Shown: positions 36,528 through 44,653, numbered from the stretch's first letter. The stretch: DNA of 64,000 nucleotides from JAWVFM01 sp963841455 (GCA_963841455.1 CAWJCU010000009.1:1-64000); one strand, 5' to 3'. The notes: generated from the letters alone by a model not told the origin. Numbers and translations are program-made.

Positions 36528-38362
36528 GCGCGAGGCTCGAACGAGGAGCGGGCGTTCCGGGCCGAGCGCGAACCCCCAGTGGTGGTAGCCCACCCACCGT
36601 CGCCCCCGCGCATCCCGAGATCGTCAGCGGGCCGCCGCGCCCGCGGCGCGCCGCCTGGATCGAGCGCGCGACCGATACCGACCACAAGTCGGTTGCCCTG
36701 CTGTTCCTCGGCGGCGCGCTGTCGTTCCTCGTCGTTGCGGCACTCGAGCTGGCGCTGATGCGCTTCCAGCTCATCGTCCCGGAGAACACGGCGATCATTC
36801 CCGAGACCTTCAACCGCATCCTCTCGGCGTTCGGGGTCACAACGGTCGTCCTGTTCGCGATCCCGCTGGCGCTGGCCTTCGTCGGCTACGTAGTACCGCT
36901 GCAGCTCGGGAGCGCGGGGGTCGCCTTCCCGCGGCTCGGGCTGCTGTCCGCCTGGCTCTACCTCGTCGGCGCCACCGTCATCTACCTGAGCTTCCTCTAC
37001 CGGCCGGCCTCCGCCGGGACGCTCGGGCTACCGCCGATGTCGACCGTCCCCTACTCGCCGACCCACGGCGTCGATGCCTGGATCGTCGGCTTCGGCCTCT
37101 GCGCCACAGGCTTCACCTGCTTCGCGATCAACATGCTCACGACCGTTCGCAACATGCGAACGCCCGGGATGGCGTGGCGCCGGGCGCCGATCTTCGCCTG
37201 GGCGGGCACGGCGATCTGCGGCATCCAGCTCGTCACGGGCCCGGCCATGGTCGCGGCGCTCGTCATGCTCATGATCGACCGCCACTTCGACGGCATCTTC
37301 TTCGACTCCCAGCAGGGCGGCGCGCCGCTTCTCTACGAGCACCTCGCCTGGATCTTCTTCACCGGCGCCTACGTCTCGGTGCTGCTGTTCGCCGCCGGGA
37401 CGATCTCCGAGATCCTGCCGACGTTCGCGCGCAAGCCTCTCTTCAGCCACCGCGCCGCAACCCGCTCGATCGCTGCCATCGCGGTGCTCGGCACCCTCGC
37501 CTGGATGCAGAACATGTACTCGGCGCCGATCGGCACCGGCTTCGCGTTCTTCGCGATGCTGATGGCGCTTGCGCTCATCGTCCCCGTCGGGCTCCTGATC
37601 GTGAACTGGATCGCGACGCTCTGGGGCGGGGCGCTGCGGATGCGCGCGGCCTCGCTGTTCGCCATCGGGGCCGCCGTGACCTTGGTCCTGGGCCTCGCGG
37701 GCGAGCTCATGTACTCGGTCGTACCGGTTGGCTGGCAGCTCGCGAACACGACCTCCGCGCAGAGCGACACCGCCATGGTCCTCGTCGGGGGCGGCGTGCT
37801 CGGCGGCTTCGCCGCGCTTCACTACTGGTTCCCGAAGATGACCGGCAGGATGCTTGCCGAGGGTCTCGGGCGGATCGCGTTCTGGACGATCCTCGCCGGC
37901 CTCTTGATCTTCCACGTGACGATGTTCCTCGCCGGCCTCAAGGGCCAGCCGGTCGACATCCAGAAGTTCTACGCCGGCCTCGGGCTCGACGGCTACAACC
38001 TCGTCGCCTCGATCGGATCGTTCGTGCTGCTGATCGGCGTCGTCATCGGGGTCGCCAACGCCGTGACGAGCTACCTGGGCGGGCGCAAGGCGGGCCACGA
38101 CCCGTGGGGAGGCTCGACGCTCGAGTGGTTCGCGCTCTCGCCGCCGCCGATCCACAACTTCGACGCCGTCCCGGACGTTCGCTCATCCGAGCCGATGCTC
38201 GACATTCGCGAGGCGATCCGCGAGCGCGACGAGCTCTGGCCGCGGCTGCGAGCCGCGAGCCGGAGACCGAGCCGGAGCACCGCAGACCGAGCCCGAGGCC
38301 GGCCGTCGTCGGCCGAGGAGCCTGACGCGGGCGACGACGAAGGCGGCGTATCCTCAGCCTGA
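36524..38362 (+). CDS. heme-copper oxidase subunit I homologue lacking all heme and CuB ligands
   Basis: The 612-aa protein starts at GTG 36524. Twelve TM helices and the scaffold motifs are kept: GYVVPLQLGSAGVAFPRLG, MRTPGMAW, ISEILPTFARKPLF, HYWFPKMTGRM and LEWFALSPPP. The ligand positions, aligned to the canonical subunit at 44646-46568, are all replaced. The heme-a His becomes Phe103; the CuB His and cross-linked Tyr become Thr280 and Val284. The CuB His pair becomes Gln329-Asn330, and the heme-a3 and second heme-a His become Asp415 and Ala417. Oxygen reduction is impossible as written, yet the frame is open and GC3 normal, so it looks maintained. C-terminal tail is Arg/Glu-rich. Confidence 0.87.
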   Translation: MSARLERGAGVPGRARTPSGGSPPTVAPAHPEIVSGPPRPRRAAWIERATDTDHKSVALLFLGGALSFLVVAALELALMRFQLIVPENTAIIPETFNRILSAFGVTTVVLFAIPLALAFVGYVVPLQLGSAGVAFPRLGLLSAWLYLVGATVIYLSFLYRPASAGTLGLPPMSTVPYSPTHGVDAWIVGFGLCATGFTCFAINMLTTVRNMRTPGMAWRRAPIFAWAGTAICGIQLVTGPAMVAALVMLMIDRHFDGIFFDSQQGGAPLLYEHLAWIFFTGAYVSVLLFAAGTISEILPTFARKPLFSHRAATRSIAAIAVLGTLAWMQNMYSAPIGTGFAFFAMLMALALIVPVGLLIVNWIATLWGGALRMRAASLFAIGAAVTLVLGLAGELMYSVVPVGWQLANTTSAQSDTAMVLVGGGVLGGFAALHYWFPKMTGRMLAEGLGRIAFWTILAGLLIFHVTMFLAGLKGQPVDIQKFYAGLGLDGYNLVASIGSFVLLIGVVIGVANAVTSYLGGRKAGHDPWGGSTLEWFALSPPPIHNFDAVPDVRSSEPMLDIREAIRERDELWPRLRAASRRPSRSTADRARGRPSSAEEPDAGDDEGGVSSA

Positions 38363-39272
38363 TGGAAGGCCACGCCTCCGCGGCGACGGTCGCTGACCAC
38401 CGGGCACTCGGCGAGCTGGCGCGCGACTACCTCGCGCTCACCAAGCCCCGGCATCATCGGGCTGCTCCTGCTGACGACGGTGACGACGATGCTCGTCGCC
38501 GCGCCCACCGGGCTCGGGCTCGCGACCGTGCTCTGGACGATGCTCGGCGGGTACCTCGCCGCGGGCGGGGCTGGTGCCATCAACCACTACGTCGAGCGCG
38601 AGCGCGACGCACGCATGGACCGCACCTGCGACCGGCCGATCGCCTCCGGGCGCATCGAGCCGCTCCACGGGCTCGTCTTCGGCATCGCCCTCGGCGCGCT
38701 CGCCTTCGTCGAGCTGGCGCTGACCACGAACCTCCTCGCGGCGCGCCCTCGCCCTCGCCGGGCTCCTCGGCTACGTGTTCGTCTACACGCTGTGGCTCAA
38801 GCCGCGGACGCCCCAGAACATCGTCATCGGCGGAGCCGCGGGGGCGATTCCCCCGCTCGTCGGGTGGGCGGCCGCGACCGGTGGGCTCAGCGTCGACGCG
38901 CTCTACCCGTTCGCGATCGTCTTCCTGTGGACGCCGCCGCACTTCTGGGCGCTGGCCCTGCTCGTCTCCGACGACTACCAGCGGGTCGGCGTGCCGATGC
39001 TGCCCGTCGTGCGCGGCGAGGCGACCACGCGGCGCCTCATCGTCGCTCTACTCGATCGGGCTGGTGGCGTTCACCGCCCTGCCCTACTTCACGGGCCTCT
39101 TCGACGGCTTCTACCTGGCGCCGCGCTCCGCTCGGGGCCGCTTTCGTCGGCCTTGCGGCGTGGCTCGCTCTTCGTCCCTCGCGCACGGGCGGCGGTCGCC
39201 CTGCACCTCGGCTCGCTCGCCTACCTCGCCCTGCTCTTCATCGCGATGGCGGTGGACAGGGCTGTGAGTTGA
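38362..39272 (+). CDS. ctaB: heme O synthase (protoheme IX farnesyltransferase), five +1 interruptions
   Basis: When rejoined it is about 300 aa of a UbiA-type prenyltransferase. LARDYLALTKPR and IIGLLLLTTVTTML open it, and NHYVERERDARMDRTCDRP holds the Asp-rich site. YTLWLKPRTPQNIVIGG, the second Asp region VSDDYQRVGVPMLPVV and RRLIV plus LYSIGLVAFTALPYF follow. Single-base insertions are needed near 38451, 38747, 39045, 39133 and 39208, all net +1. It farnesylates heme B to heme O for aa3-type oxidases. ATG 38362 overlaps the stop of the ligand-less subunit I, an unexpected partner. Confidence 0.87.
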
Positions 39273-39315
39273 GGGCGTTAGCCCCCAAAGCGGCACGTAA
39301 GGCGGCGCAGCCGCC
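39273..39315 (+). terminator. two tandem small hairpins after ctaB
   Basis: GGGC-GTTA-GCCC (39273-39284) directly follows the ctaB stop. GGCGGC-GCA-GCCGCC (39301-39315) follows and is succeeded by AAATTGTTCTTT, a weak T-rich run. This could attenuate transcription before the two small membrane-protein genes. Confidence 0.45.
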
Positions 39316-39343
39316 GCAAATTGTTCTTTGATAGAAGGGGCAC

Positions 39344-39457
39344 GTGGACCGCGACACCGCCGCACGCAACCTCCGCACCGGGCTTCTGTTCGCCTCGCTC
39401 GCGATCGCGGTGCTCGCGCTCACGTTCATGGTCGCGATCCTCTACATCCGCGGGTGA
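39344..39457 (+). CDS. 37-aa single-TM protein, possible oxidase small subunit
   Basis: GTG 39344 after a GAAGGGG site encodes 37 residues: a charged N-terminus (MDRDTAARNLRTG), a TM helix (LLFASLAIAVLALTFMVAIL) and YIRG. It lies between ctaB and another small membrane protein. Short single-helix subunits are usual in oxidase operons, which suggests an accessory subunit of the degenerate complex. No homology claim. Confidence 0.6.
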   Translation: MDRDTAARNLRTGLLFASLAIAVLALTFMVAILYIRG

Positions 39458-39465
39458 GCTAACCG

Positions 39466-39735
39466 GTGGCGGACCAGTCGCAGATTCCCGAGCCGACCGA
39501 GCTGGTTTACGTCGCCGGCCCGTCCTGGGCCCCCGCGTTCACCGCCGTCGGCCTCGCCGCGATCGCGGTCGGCAGCTTCACGAGCTTCGTCCTCTCGATC
39601 GCTGGCGCGGTTGTCCTGCTCTGGGCGGTGATCTTCTGGTTCCGCAGCTTCGAGGACACGACCGAGCGCCTGCCGCGCCGCCAGCAGGTCACCTCGGCGG
39701 TCATTCCTCCGAAGCCCGTCGAAGCCGACGAGTAG
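39466..39735 (+). CDS. small membrane protein, possible oxidase subunit IV-like
   Basis: The 89-aa protein starts at GTG 39466, 8 nt after the previous stop. A hydrophilic head (SQIPEPTELVYVAGPSW) precedes two TM segments (about 20-40 and 43-60), and the tail is RSFEDTTERLPRRQQ. The size and two-helix layout recall actinobacterial subunit IV (CtaF)-like proteins, but the sequence does not let me confirm it. It closes the ctaC/ctaD-like/ctaB unit. Confidence 0.6.
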   Translation: MADQSQIPEPTELVYVAGPSWAPAFTAVGLAAIAVGSFTSFVLSIAGAVVLLWAVIFWFRSFEDTTERLPRRQQVTSAVIPPKPVEADE

Positions 39736-39747
39736 CCGGCGACGGCC

Positions 39748-40167
39748 TCAGGCCGTGGCTTCGGACTCCGGCGAGGTCATCGACGAGGTCGCCCCCTCGC
39801 TCGTCCATACGCGCATGATGTCGCGCATCGAGAGGACACCGGCAATGTCGCCCCCCTCGACGATCACCAGGTGGCGGATGTGACGCCGCGACATCTCCAT
39901 GGCGGCGCGCTCGAGGCTCCAGTCGGGCGCCGCTGAGATGACCGTGTCGCTCATGTGATCGCGGACAAGCTCGGAATCTGGATCCTCACCCCTGCCGATC
40001 GAGCGCAGGATGTCGCGCTCGGACACGATCGCCGGATGGGGCTGCTCCTCGTCGATCACGACGGCTGCGCCAACGCCCTGCTCGGTCATGCGCCGAGCGG
40101 CCTCGCGCAGCGTGTGCCCGGGACCCAGGCTGAGGACCACCTTCGACATCCCGTCGCGAACGTGCAT
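39748..40167 (-). CDS. tandem CBS-domain protein
   Basis: The 139-aa protein is two CBS motifs: VRDGMSKVVLSLGPGHTLREAARRM and VRDHMSDTVISAAPDWSLERAAMEM, each followed by a GVL/ERDI-type strand (VSERDILRSI, LSMRDIMRVW). Stand-alone CBS pairs bind adenine nucleotides and sense energy state. It is convergent with the small oxidase-like gene. Confidence 0.9.
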   Translation of the reverse strand: MHVRDGMSKVVLSLGPGHTLREAARRMTEQGVGAAVVIDEEQPHPAIVSERDILRSIGRGEDPDSELVRDHMSDTVISAAPDWSLERAAMEMSRRHIRHLVIVEGGDIAGVLSMRDIMRVWTSEGATSSMTSPESEATA

Positions 40168-40296
40168 CTCGGTGTCAGCCCTCCTCCCGGTCTCGGGGCG
40201 GCCTATCGGCCGGCGGTTTCGTGCCTATTGACGCAACCCTAGTGGATGAAACGGGGCGGTCGAACCGTACGCCCCCTCGAATAGGATTCCCGCGCC

Positions 40297-41004
40297 GTGA
40301 GGAACCGGATCACGATTCGTCGCTTCGGCGGGCGGGCCCTGGCGACCGTTCTCTGCCTCGTCGCCGCAGTCGCCGCCTCGGGCTGCAACAAGAACGGTGG
40401 CGCGGACGTCAACCGTGGCAAGTCGCTCTTCACGGCCCGCTGCAGCACCTGCCACCAGCTCGCCGACGCGGGCGCGGGGGGCGGCACGCAGGGGCCGAAC
40501 CTCGACGACGCCTTCCAGGCCGCCCGCCAGGCGGGGATGGACTCCGACACGATCGCTGGGGTCGTCAAAGCGCAGGTCGAGAACCCGCGTCCATCCGATG
40601 CCAACCCCTCCAACTCGATGCCGGCCGAGCTCGCTTCGGGCCAAGACCTGAACGACATCGCCGCCTACGTCGGTGCGGTGGCCGGCACGGGGATCAAGCC
40701 GCCGAAGGTCCCGGGCGGCACCGGAGGTCAGGTCTTCGCCTCGAACGGCTGCGCCGGCTGTCACACCCTTGCCGCGGCCAATGCCGCGGGGACGACGGGG
40801 CCCGACCTCGACACCGCGATCCCGAAGATGAGCGCGGCCGAGATCAAGCAGTCGATCGTCGACCCCAACGCGAAGATCGCACCAGGCTACGCGGCGGGGA
40901 TCATGCCGTCGAACTTCGGCTCGGCGATCTCGCCGCCCGACCTCGCGGCGCTCATCAAGTTCCTCCAGGACTACGCCGGCAAGGGCAGCGCCAGCGGCCG
41001 GTAG
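40297..41004 (+). CDS. diheme cytochrome c lipoprotein
   Basis: The 235-aa protein starts at GTG 40297. A lipobox, VAASGC (Cys at about residue 30), predicts membrane anchoring outside the cell. Two c-type heme sites follow: CSTCH (about residues 49-53) and CAGCH (about 151-155), each with a downstream candidate Met ligand (NSMPAEL; GIMPSNFG). It probably donates electrons to the canonical aa3 oxidase or accepts them from a menaquinol complex. It lies between the two oxidase clusters. Confidence 0.88.
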   Translation: MRNRITIRRFGGRALATVLCLVAAVAASGCNKNGGADVNRGKSLFTARCSTCHQLADAGAGGGTQGPNLDDAFQAARQAGMDSDTIAGVVKAQVENPRPSDANPSNSMPAELASGQDLNDIAAYVGAVAGTGIKPPKVPGGTGGQVFASNGCAGCHTLAAANAAGTTGPDLDTAIPKMSAAEIKQSIVDPNAKIAPGYAAGIMPSNFGSAISPPDLAALIKFLQDYAGKGSASGR

Positions 41005-41006
41005 CC

Positions 41007-41678
41007 CTAGGCGCCCGCGGCCGGGGCGACGGCGGCGGCCTCCGCCTCGAGGTCGACGACGACATGCGTGACGGGGAGTGGGACCTCGCGCCGAGCGCGC
41101 TCCACGACACCGCCCTCGAGCCAGCGCGACCGCTCCGGCGGATGGGTCGAGATGATGATCTCATCGGCGGAAAATTCCCTGAGGGCGTCCTCGATCGACG
41201 CGTTGGGCTCGTGGTGGTCGCCCACATGCCCTCGAGCGTCGAGGCCGGCGCCGGCCATGGCCTTCAGGGAAGCGTCGAGGCGGCGCTGCGCGTCGGCGAT
41301 GGCGCCGTCGACGTCCGAGGCCCAGTGCTCGAGCTGCGAGGCCGTCAGCGCGGGCACGACGACGAGGATCTCGCTGCGCTTGCCGAGGCAGCGATCCTCG
41401 ATCTCGTCGAGCAGCGCGCGCCCACCGACGGTCTCGTTCGCGACGACCAGCACCCGGTAGACGTCGTCGCCCGACGCGGTCACCTCGGCCTTGTGGGGCA
41501 GCTCCCCCTGGGCACGGCGCCAGAGCACGTAGAGCCCGGCGAGCACCAGGACGAGCAGCAGCAGGGCCCCGGCCGTCTGGCCGGCGATCAGCGTCAGGGC
41601 GATGATCGCCGCCGCCCCGACGGCGATCACGATCACCGCGCGAAAGACGTCATCCTCGGAGCGGAACGGGTTGTGCAT
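41007..41678 (-). CDS. membrane-anchored USP-like protein
   Basis: The 223-aa protein has two N-terminal TM helices (about residues 14-48). A Rossmann-like USP domain starts VYRVLVVANETVGGRALLDEI and ends with DEIIISTHPPERSRWLEGGVV. A closely similar C-terminal block (DEILISTLAGEQSKWVQEG) occurs in the oxidase-linked protein at 43751-44653. Anchoring of a nucleotide-binding stress domain beside respiratory genes suggests a regulatory role, by inference only. Confidence 0.75.
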   Translation of the reverse strand: MHNPFRSEDDVFRAVIVIAVGAAAIIALTLIAGQTAGALLLLVLVLAGLYVLWRRAQGELPHKAEVTASGDDVYRVLVVANETVGGRALLDEIEDRCLGKRSEILVVVPALTASQLEHWASDVDGAIADAQRRLDASLKAMAGAGLDARGHVGDHHEPNASIEDALREFSADEIIISTHPPERSRWLEGGVVERARREVPLPVTHVVVDLEAEAAAVAPAAGA

Positions 41679-41738
41679 CTTGCCTCCTTCCCCTCGCCGT
41701 CAAGGTAGCGGGTTCAGAGGTACTACGGGCGTGATGCG

Positions 41739-42071
41739 GTGAAAGGTTCGAACGAGCGGGATATCGTCACATCGGGGATGAGAATTCACCTCGTCGATGC
41801 GAAGTCCGGGCGCTTGTGGTGCGAAGGGCGCGAGGTCGGCGAGGGAGACCTCGTCGTCACGACCGAGCGGTACGAGGAGGTCATGAACAAGGTGGGCAGC
41901 CGCCGACTTCTGCTCGACGAGTCCGACCGCGACGAATTCCCCCATGCGGGCCTGCTCGTGCCCGGATCGGTCGACTACTCGATCGGGCGAGGAGCCTCGG
42001 GCGACGTGTGCCTCGAGTGCAAGGACGCCTTCTGGGACGCGGACTTCGCGAAGCCCCGTTCGCTCGACTAG
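41739..42071 (+). CDS. hypothetical protein
   Basis: The product is 110 aa from GTG 41739, or 97 aa from ATG 41778 (MRIHLVDAKSGRLWC). It is cytosolic, with an acidic C-terminal half containing GDVCLECKDAFWDADF (two Cys) and no domain I recognise. Third-position GC supports coding. Alone between the USP-like gene and the convergent MarC gene. Confidence 0.6.
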   Translation: MKGSNERDIVTSGMRIHLVDAKSGRLWCEGREVGEGDLVVTTERYEEVMNKVGSRRLLLDESDRDEFPHAGLLVPGSVDYSIGRGASGDVCLECKDAFWDADFAKPRSLD

Positions 42072-42087
42072 GCGCTGGACGCCAAGC

Positions 42088-42711
42088 TCAGCCGAAGAAC
42101 TGCTTGAGGCCGTTCAGGATCAGCTGAATCCCGATCGTCGCCACGAACAGCCCGCCGAACTTCGTGATCAGGTTCATCGCCCGCTCGGAAGGGTTCATGT
42201 ACTTCGAAAGAACGAGGTAGCCGACCGGGAGCAGCGCCACCGCCACGGCGACCGCCACCAGGGCGGCGATGGTCCCCTCGCCGTTCGAGCCCGCCGCGGC
42301 GATGGTGATGACCGCCGTCATCGCTCCGGGCCCGGCGACGAAGGGGATCGCGTAGGGGACCACGACACTGCCTTCGAAGCTCTCGCGCTTCTCGTGCGCC
42401 TCCTCGCCCCCCTGCGTGCGGCTCGGCTCGCCGCCGAGGAGCATCTCGAACCCCATCAATGCCAGCACGATGCCGCCGGCGACTGAGAAGGCCTGGAGAT
42501 TGATCCCGAGCAGGTCGAGGATCTCGCGGCCACCGAGCGCAGAGAGCCCGAGGACCAGCCCGACGACGAGCGTGATCGTGCGGACGTACCCGCGCCGGCG
42601 CTCCGGCTCGTGCGAGGTCATGCTCTTGAACAGGACCGGGCGGATCAGCGGGTCCGTGAGCAGGACCACGGTGATGATCGATTTGACGTAGTACTGAAGG
42701 TCCGTCTTCAT
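42088..42711 (-). CDS. MarC-family membrane protein
   Basis: The product is about 207 aa from ATG 42711. Six TM helices carry the MarC/UPF0056 features: TDPLIRPVLFKSMTS in TM1-loop, GGIVLALMGFEMLLG, the conserved VVVPYAIPFVAGPGAMTAVI and ITKFGGLFVATIGIQLILNG at the end. Transport substrate unknown; despite the name the family is not established in multidrug resistance. Confidence 0.87.
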   Translation of the reverse strand: MKTDLQYYVKSIITVVLLTDPLIRPVLFKSMTSHEPERRRGYVRTITLVVGLVLGLSALGGREILDLLGINLQAFSVAGGIVLALMGFEMLLGGEPSRTQGGEEAHEKRESFEGSVVVPYAIPFVAGPGAMTAVITIAAAGSNGEGTIAALVAVAVAVALLPVGYLVLSKYMNPSERAMNLITKFGGLFVATIGIQLILNGLKQFFG

Positions 42712-42744
42712 GCGCTGTCGCGCCAACCGTACATGCGGCTGTGG

Positions 42745-43031
42745 TCAGCTGTCCAAGAGCCGTTGAACCGTCGCCGCGACCCGCGCCGGGTCGTCGCTCA
42801 GCATCCGCCACGTGAAGCGGACCACGCGCCGCGAGTCGCGCACAGATCCGCGAAGCGGCGCTCGAGCTCAGACGTCGTGACTGGCCGGGGACACCATTGC
42901 TCAACCAGCTGCGCGATCCCTTTCAGGCCCCGGCGGCCGTGCGCTCGTGCGCACGCGGCTTCGAGTTCCTGCTGCCGGCGAGCGACGACCCCGTGCTGGC
43001 GCTGCGCAAGCTCCGCGATCGCGAGGTCAAC
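42745..43031 (-). pseudogene. internally deleted AbiEi/DUF559 gene remnant
   Basis: Read on the minus strand, one open stretch gives VDLAIAELAQRQHGVVARRQ, then ACARAHGRRGLKGIAQLVEQW, TTSELERRFADLC, and, in a shifted frame, VRFTWRMLSDDPARVAATVQ and a stop at 42745. The first block matches the N-terminal winged-helix start, the last the C-terminal end, of the DUF559 protein at 54476-55448. The catalytic PD-(D/E)xK centre and much of the middle are gone. It is a decayed second copy of that family. Confidence 0.65.
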
Positions 43032-43121
43032 ATGGCCCCGAGACGGATCTGGGCTGGAACCTCGTCTCTAGCTCTGCCAAACGGAGCACCGCGGCGGCCG
43101 GGGCGACCCGCGGCGGCAGCG

Positions 43122-43751
43122 CTAGAGGATGTAAACGGTCGTGAAGACGATGATCCACATGACGTCGACGAAGTGCCAGTAGATGCCGGGCACCTCGACG
43201 CCAAGGTGCTTCTTCGGCTCCTTGCCGAAATGGCCGCGCCAGGCGCGAATGTTCGCGAACGCCAGCAGCACAAGCCCGACCGTGACGTGCGCGCCATGGA
43301 GGCCGGTCAGCCCGTAGAAGATCGAGCCGAAGGCGTCGGTCCTCGCGCTGAACCCAAGGTGGACGTACTCGTTGAGCTGGATGAAGAGGAAGGTCGCGCC
43401 GAGCAGCCAGGTGGCGCCGAGGCCGAGCATCATGCCGGCGCGGTTGCCGCGGCGGATCGACTCGAGCGCCCAGTGGACGGTGAAGCTCGAGGAGATCAGG
43501 ATCGCCGTGTTCATGCCGGCGACACCGACCGGGAGGGTGAGGCCGTCCGGGGGCCAGGGACCGTCGTTGGCCACGACGCGCAGGAAGAAGTAGGACGCGA
43601 AGAACGCTCCGAACAGCATCACCTCGGAGACGATGAAAAGCAGGATCCCGAGCGTCTGGCGGTCGATCCGCGAGCTCGCGTGGGCCTCGGGCGGCCCGTG
43701 GTGCTCGTGCTCGTGCGGGGCGTGCTCGACCGCTACGGACGCGGACTCCAT
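43122..43751 (-). CDS. ctaE: cytochrome c oxidase subunit III
   Basis: The 209-aa protein has five TM helices (short actinobacterial form). A His-rich N-terminal tail precedes LGILLFIVSEVMLFGAFFASYFFLR, ALESIRRGNRAGM, FYGLTGLHGAHVTVGLVLL and the C-terminal YWHFVDVMWIIVFTTVYIL. All conserved III-subunit residues (Glu of SEVMLF, HGAH, WHFVD) are intact. It belongs to the canonical ctaC-ctaD cluster; its ATG abuts the stop of the USP-like gene. No second ctaE accompanies the degenerate pair. Confidence 0.93.
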   Translation of the reverse strand: MESASVAVEHAPHEHEHHGPPEAHASSRIDRQTLGILLFIVSEVMLFGAFFASYFFLRVVANDGPWPPDGLTLPVGVAGMNTAILISSSFTVHWALESIRRGNRAGMMLGLGATWLLGATFLFIQLNEYVHLGFSARTDAFGSIFYGLTGLHGAHVTVGLVLLAFANIRAWRGHFGKEPKKHLGVEVPGIYWHFVDVMWIIVFTTVYIL

Positions 43752-44653
43752 CAGCCCTCACGCTCCCCGCTCGCTCCCGCGGCGGCAGCGACCGGCTCGG
43801 CGAGCTCAGGCGCGTCAGCGCCGCCGCCGGCCTCGATGTGCTCAACCGGCTTGTCGGTCTTCGCGCGCACGTCGTCGATCAACCCCTCCTGCACCCACTT
43901 CGACTGCTCGCCGGCGAGCGTGGAGATCAGGATCTCGTCGACCCGGTAGTGCTCGATCGCGTTCTCCACCGCGGCGAGCGGCGCCGGGCTCATCGGCTGT
44001 CCCGTGGCGTCGATCTCGGCCCGGTAGAGCTCGGCGAGGGTGCGCGCAAGGCGCTCGCACACCTCCTCGCGCGTGAGCGCTCCGGACGGCGGCGAGATGA
44101 TCGTGTAGCGGTGTGGGCGCTCAGCCGCCTGAGCCTTCAGGTGATCGATCAGCTCCTTGCTCGCGACGGTCTGGGTGGCGACGACGAGCGTGTGGGTGAC
44201 GTCCCAGCGCACCGCGTCATCGTCGATCCGCACCGGAATGTGGGTGACGGGGATTTCAAAGCGGCTCTGGGCCCACATCACCAGGTCCTTGCGGGCGGGT
44301 CCGAAGCGGGTGTCGAGCAGGCACGAGAGCAGCACCTCGCGCGGACCGAAGCCCCGCACCGCGTCGTCGAGCGCGAGCGGCGGGTCCGGATCGAAGACGG
44401 CGCCGTGGGAGGCGATGCCGAAGTCGGCGAGGACGGCCTGGGTTACCTCGACGCGACTCTTGGCGGCGTCGCGCAACTCGTCGCGGTCGACGATCTGGCC
44501 GGACATCGGCTGGTTCTGCGGCGCGGCGACGGCGACGCTGCCCGCGCCGGCCTCCACGCGCTCGCGAACCGCCTCGAGCAGCCTGCGCCCGCCGGCGACC
44601 TCGTTCATGAAGGCGAGGACGGTGCCCCCGCCGGAGAAGTCCGCCTCATTCAC
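43751..44653 (-). CDS. tandem USP-like domain protein inside the oxidase operon
   Basis: The 300-aa soluble protein starts at GTG 44653, overlapping the ctaD stop by 8 nt. The first USP-like unit runs from TVLAFMNEVAGGRRLLEAV to HIPVRIDDD, the second from THTLVVATQTVASKELIDHL to the DEILISTLAGEQSKW block. Being placed between ctaD and ctaE with overlaps at both ends, it is almost certainly co-translated with the oxidase. Role unknown. Confidence 0.75.
   Translation of the reverse strand: MNEADFSGGGTVLAFMNEVAGGRRLLEAVRERVEAGAGSVAVAAPQNQPMSGQIVDRDELRDAAKSRVEVTQAVLADFGIASHGAVFDPDPPLALDDAVRGFGPREVLLSCLLDTRFGPARKDLVMWAQSRFEIPVTHIPVRIDDDAVRWDVTHTLVVATQTVASKELIDHLKAQAAERPHRYTIISPPSGALTREEVCERLARTLAELYRAEIDATGQPMSPAPLAAVENAIEHYRVDEILISTLAGEQSKWVQEGLIDDVRAKTDKPVEHIEAGGGADAPELAEPVAAAAGASGEREG

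Noticed and set aside
36524..38362. The ligand-less subunit I could be a cbb3, ba3 or NO-reductase type oxidase with differently placed ligands.
   Set aside because: Helices align collinearly to the A-type CtaD of the same window, and no alternative His pattern exists in helices II, VI, VII or X. All known superfamily members keep these six His.
39273..39330. GTTA-containing hairpins after ctaB resembled an integron attC site.
   Set aside because: The core GTTRRRY/RYYYAAC pair is absent and no integrase or cassette array is present; small terminator-like hairpins explain it.
41898..41945. GCCGACTTCTGCTCGACGAG looked like a fourth REP-like copy.
   Set aside because: It is in-frame coding sequence of the 110-aa hypothetical protein and lacks the GTCGACGCAATTCGGC half.
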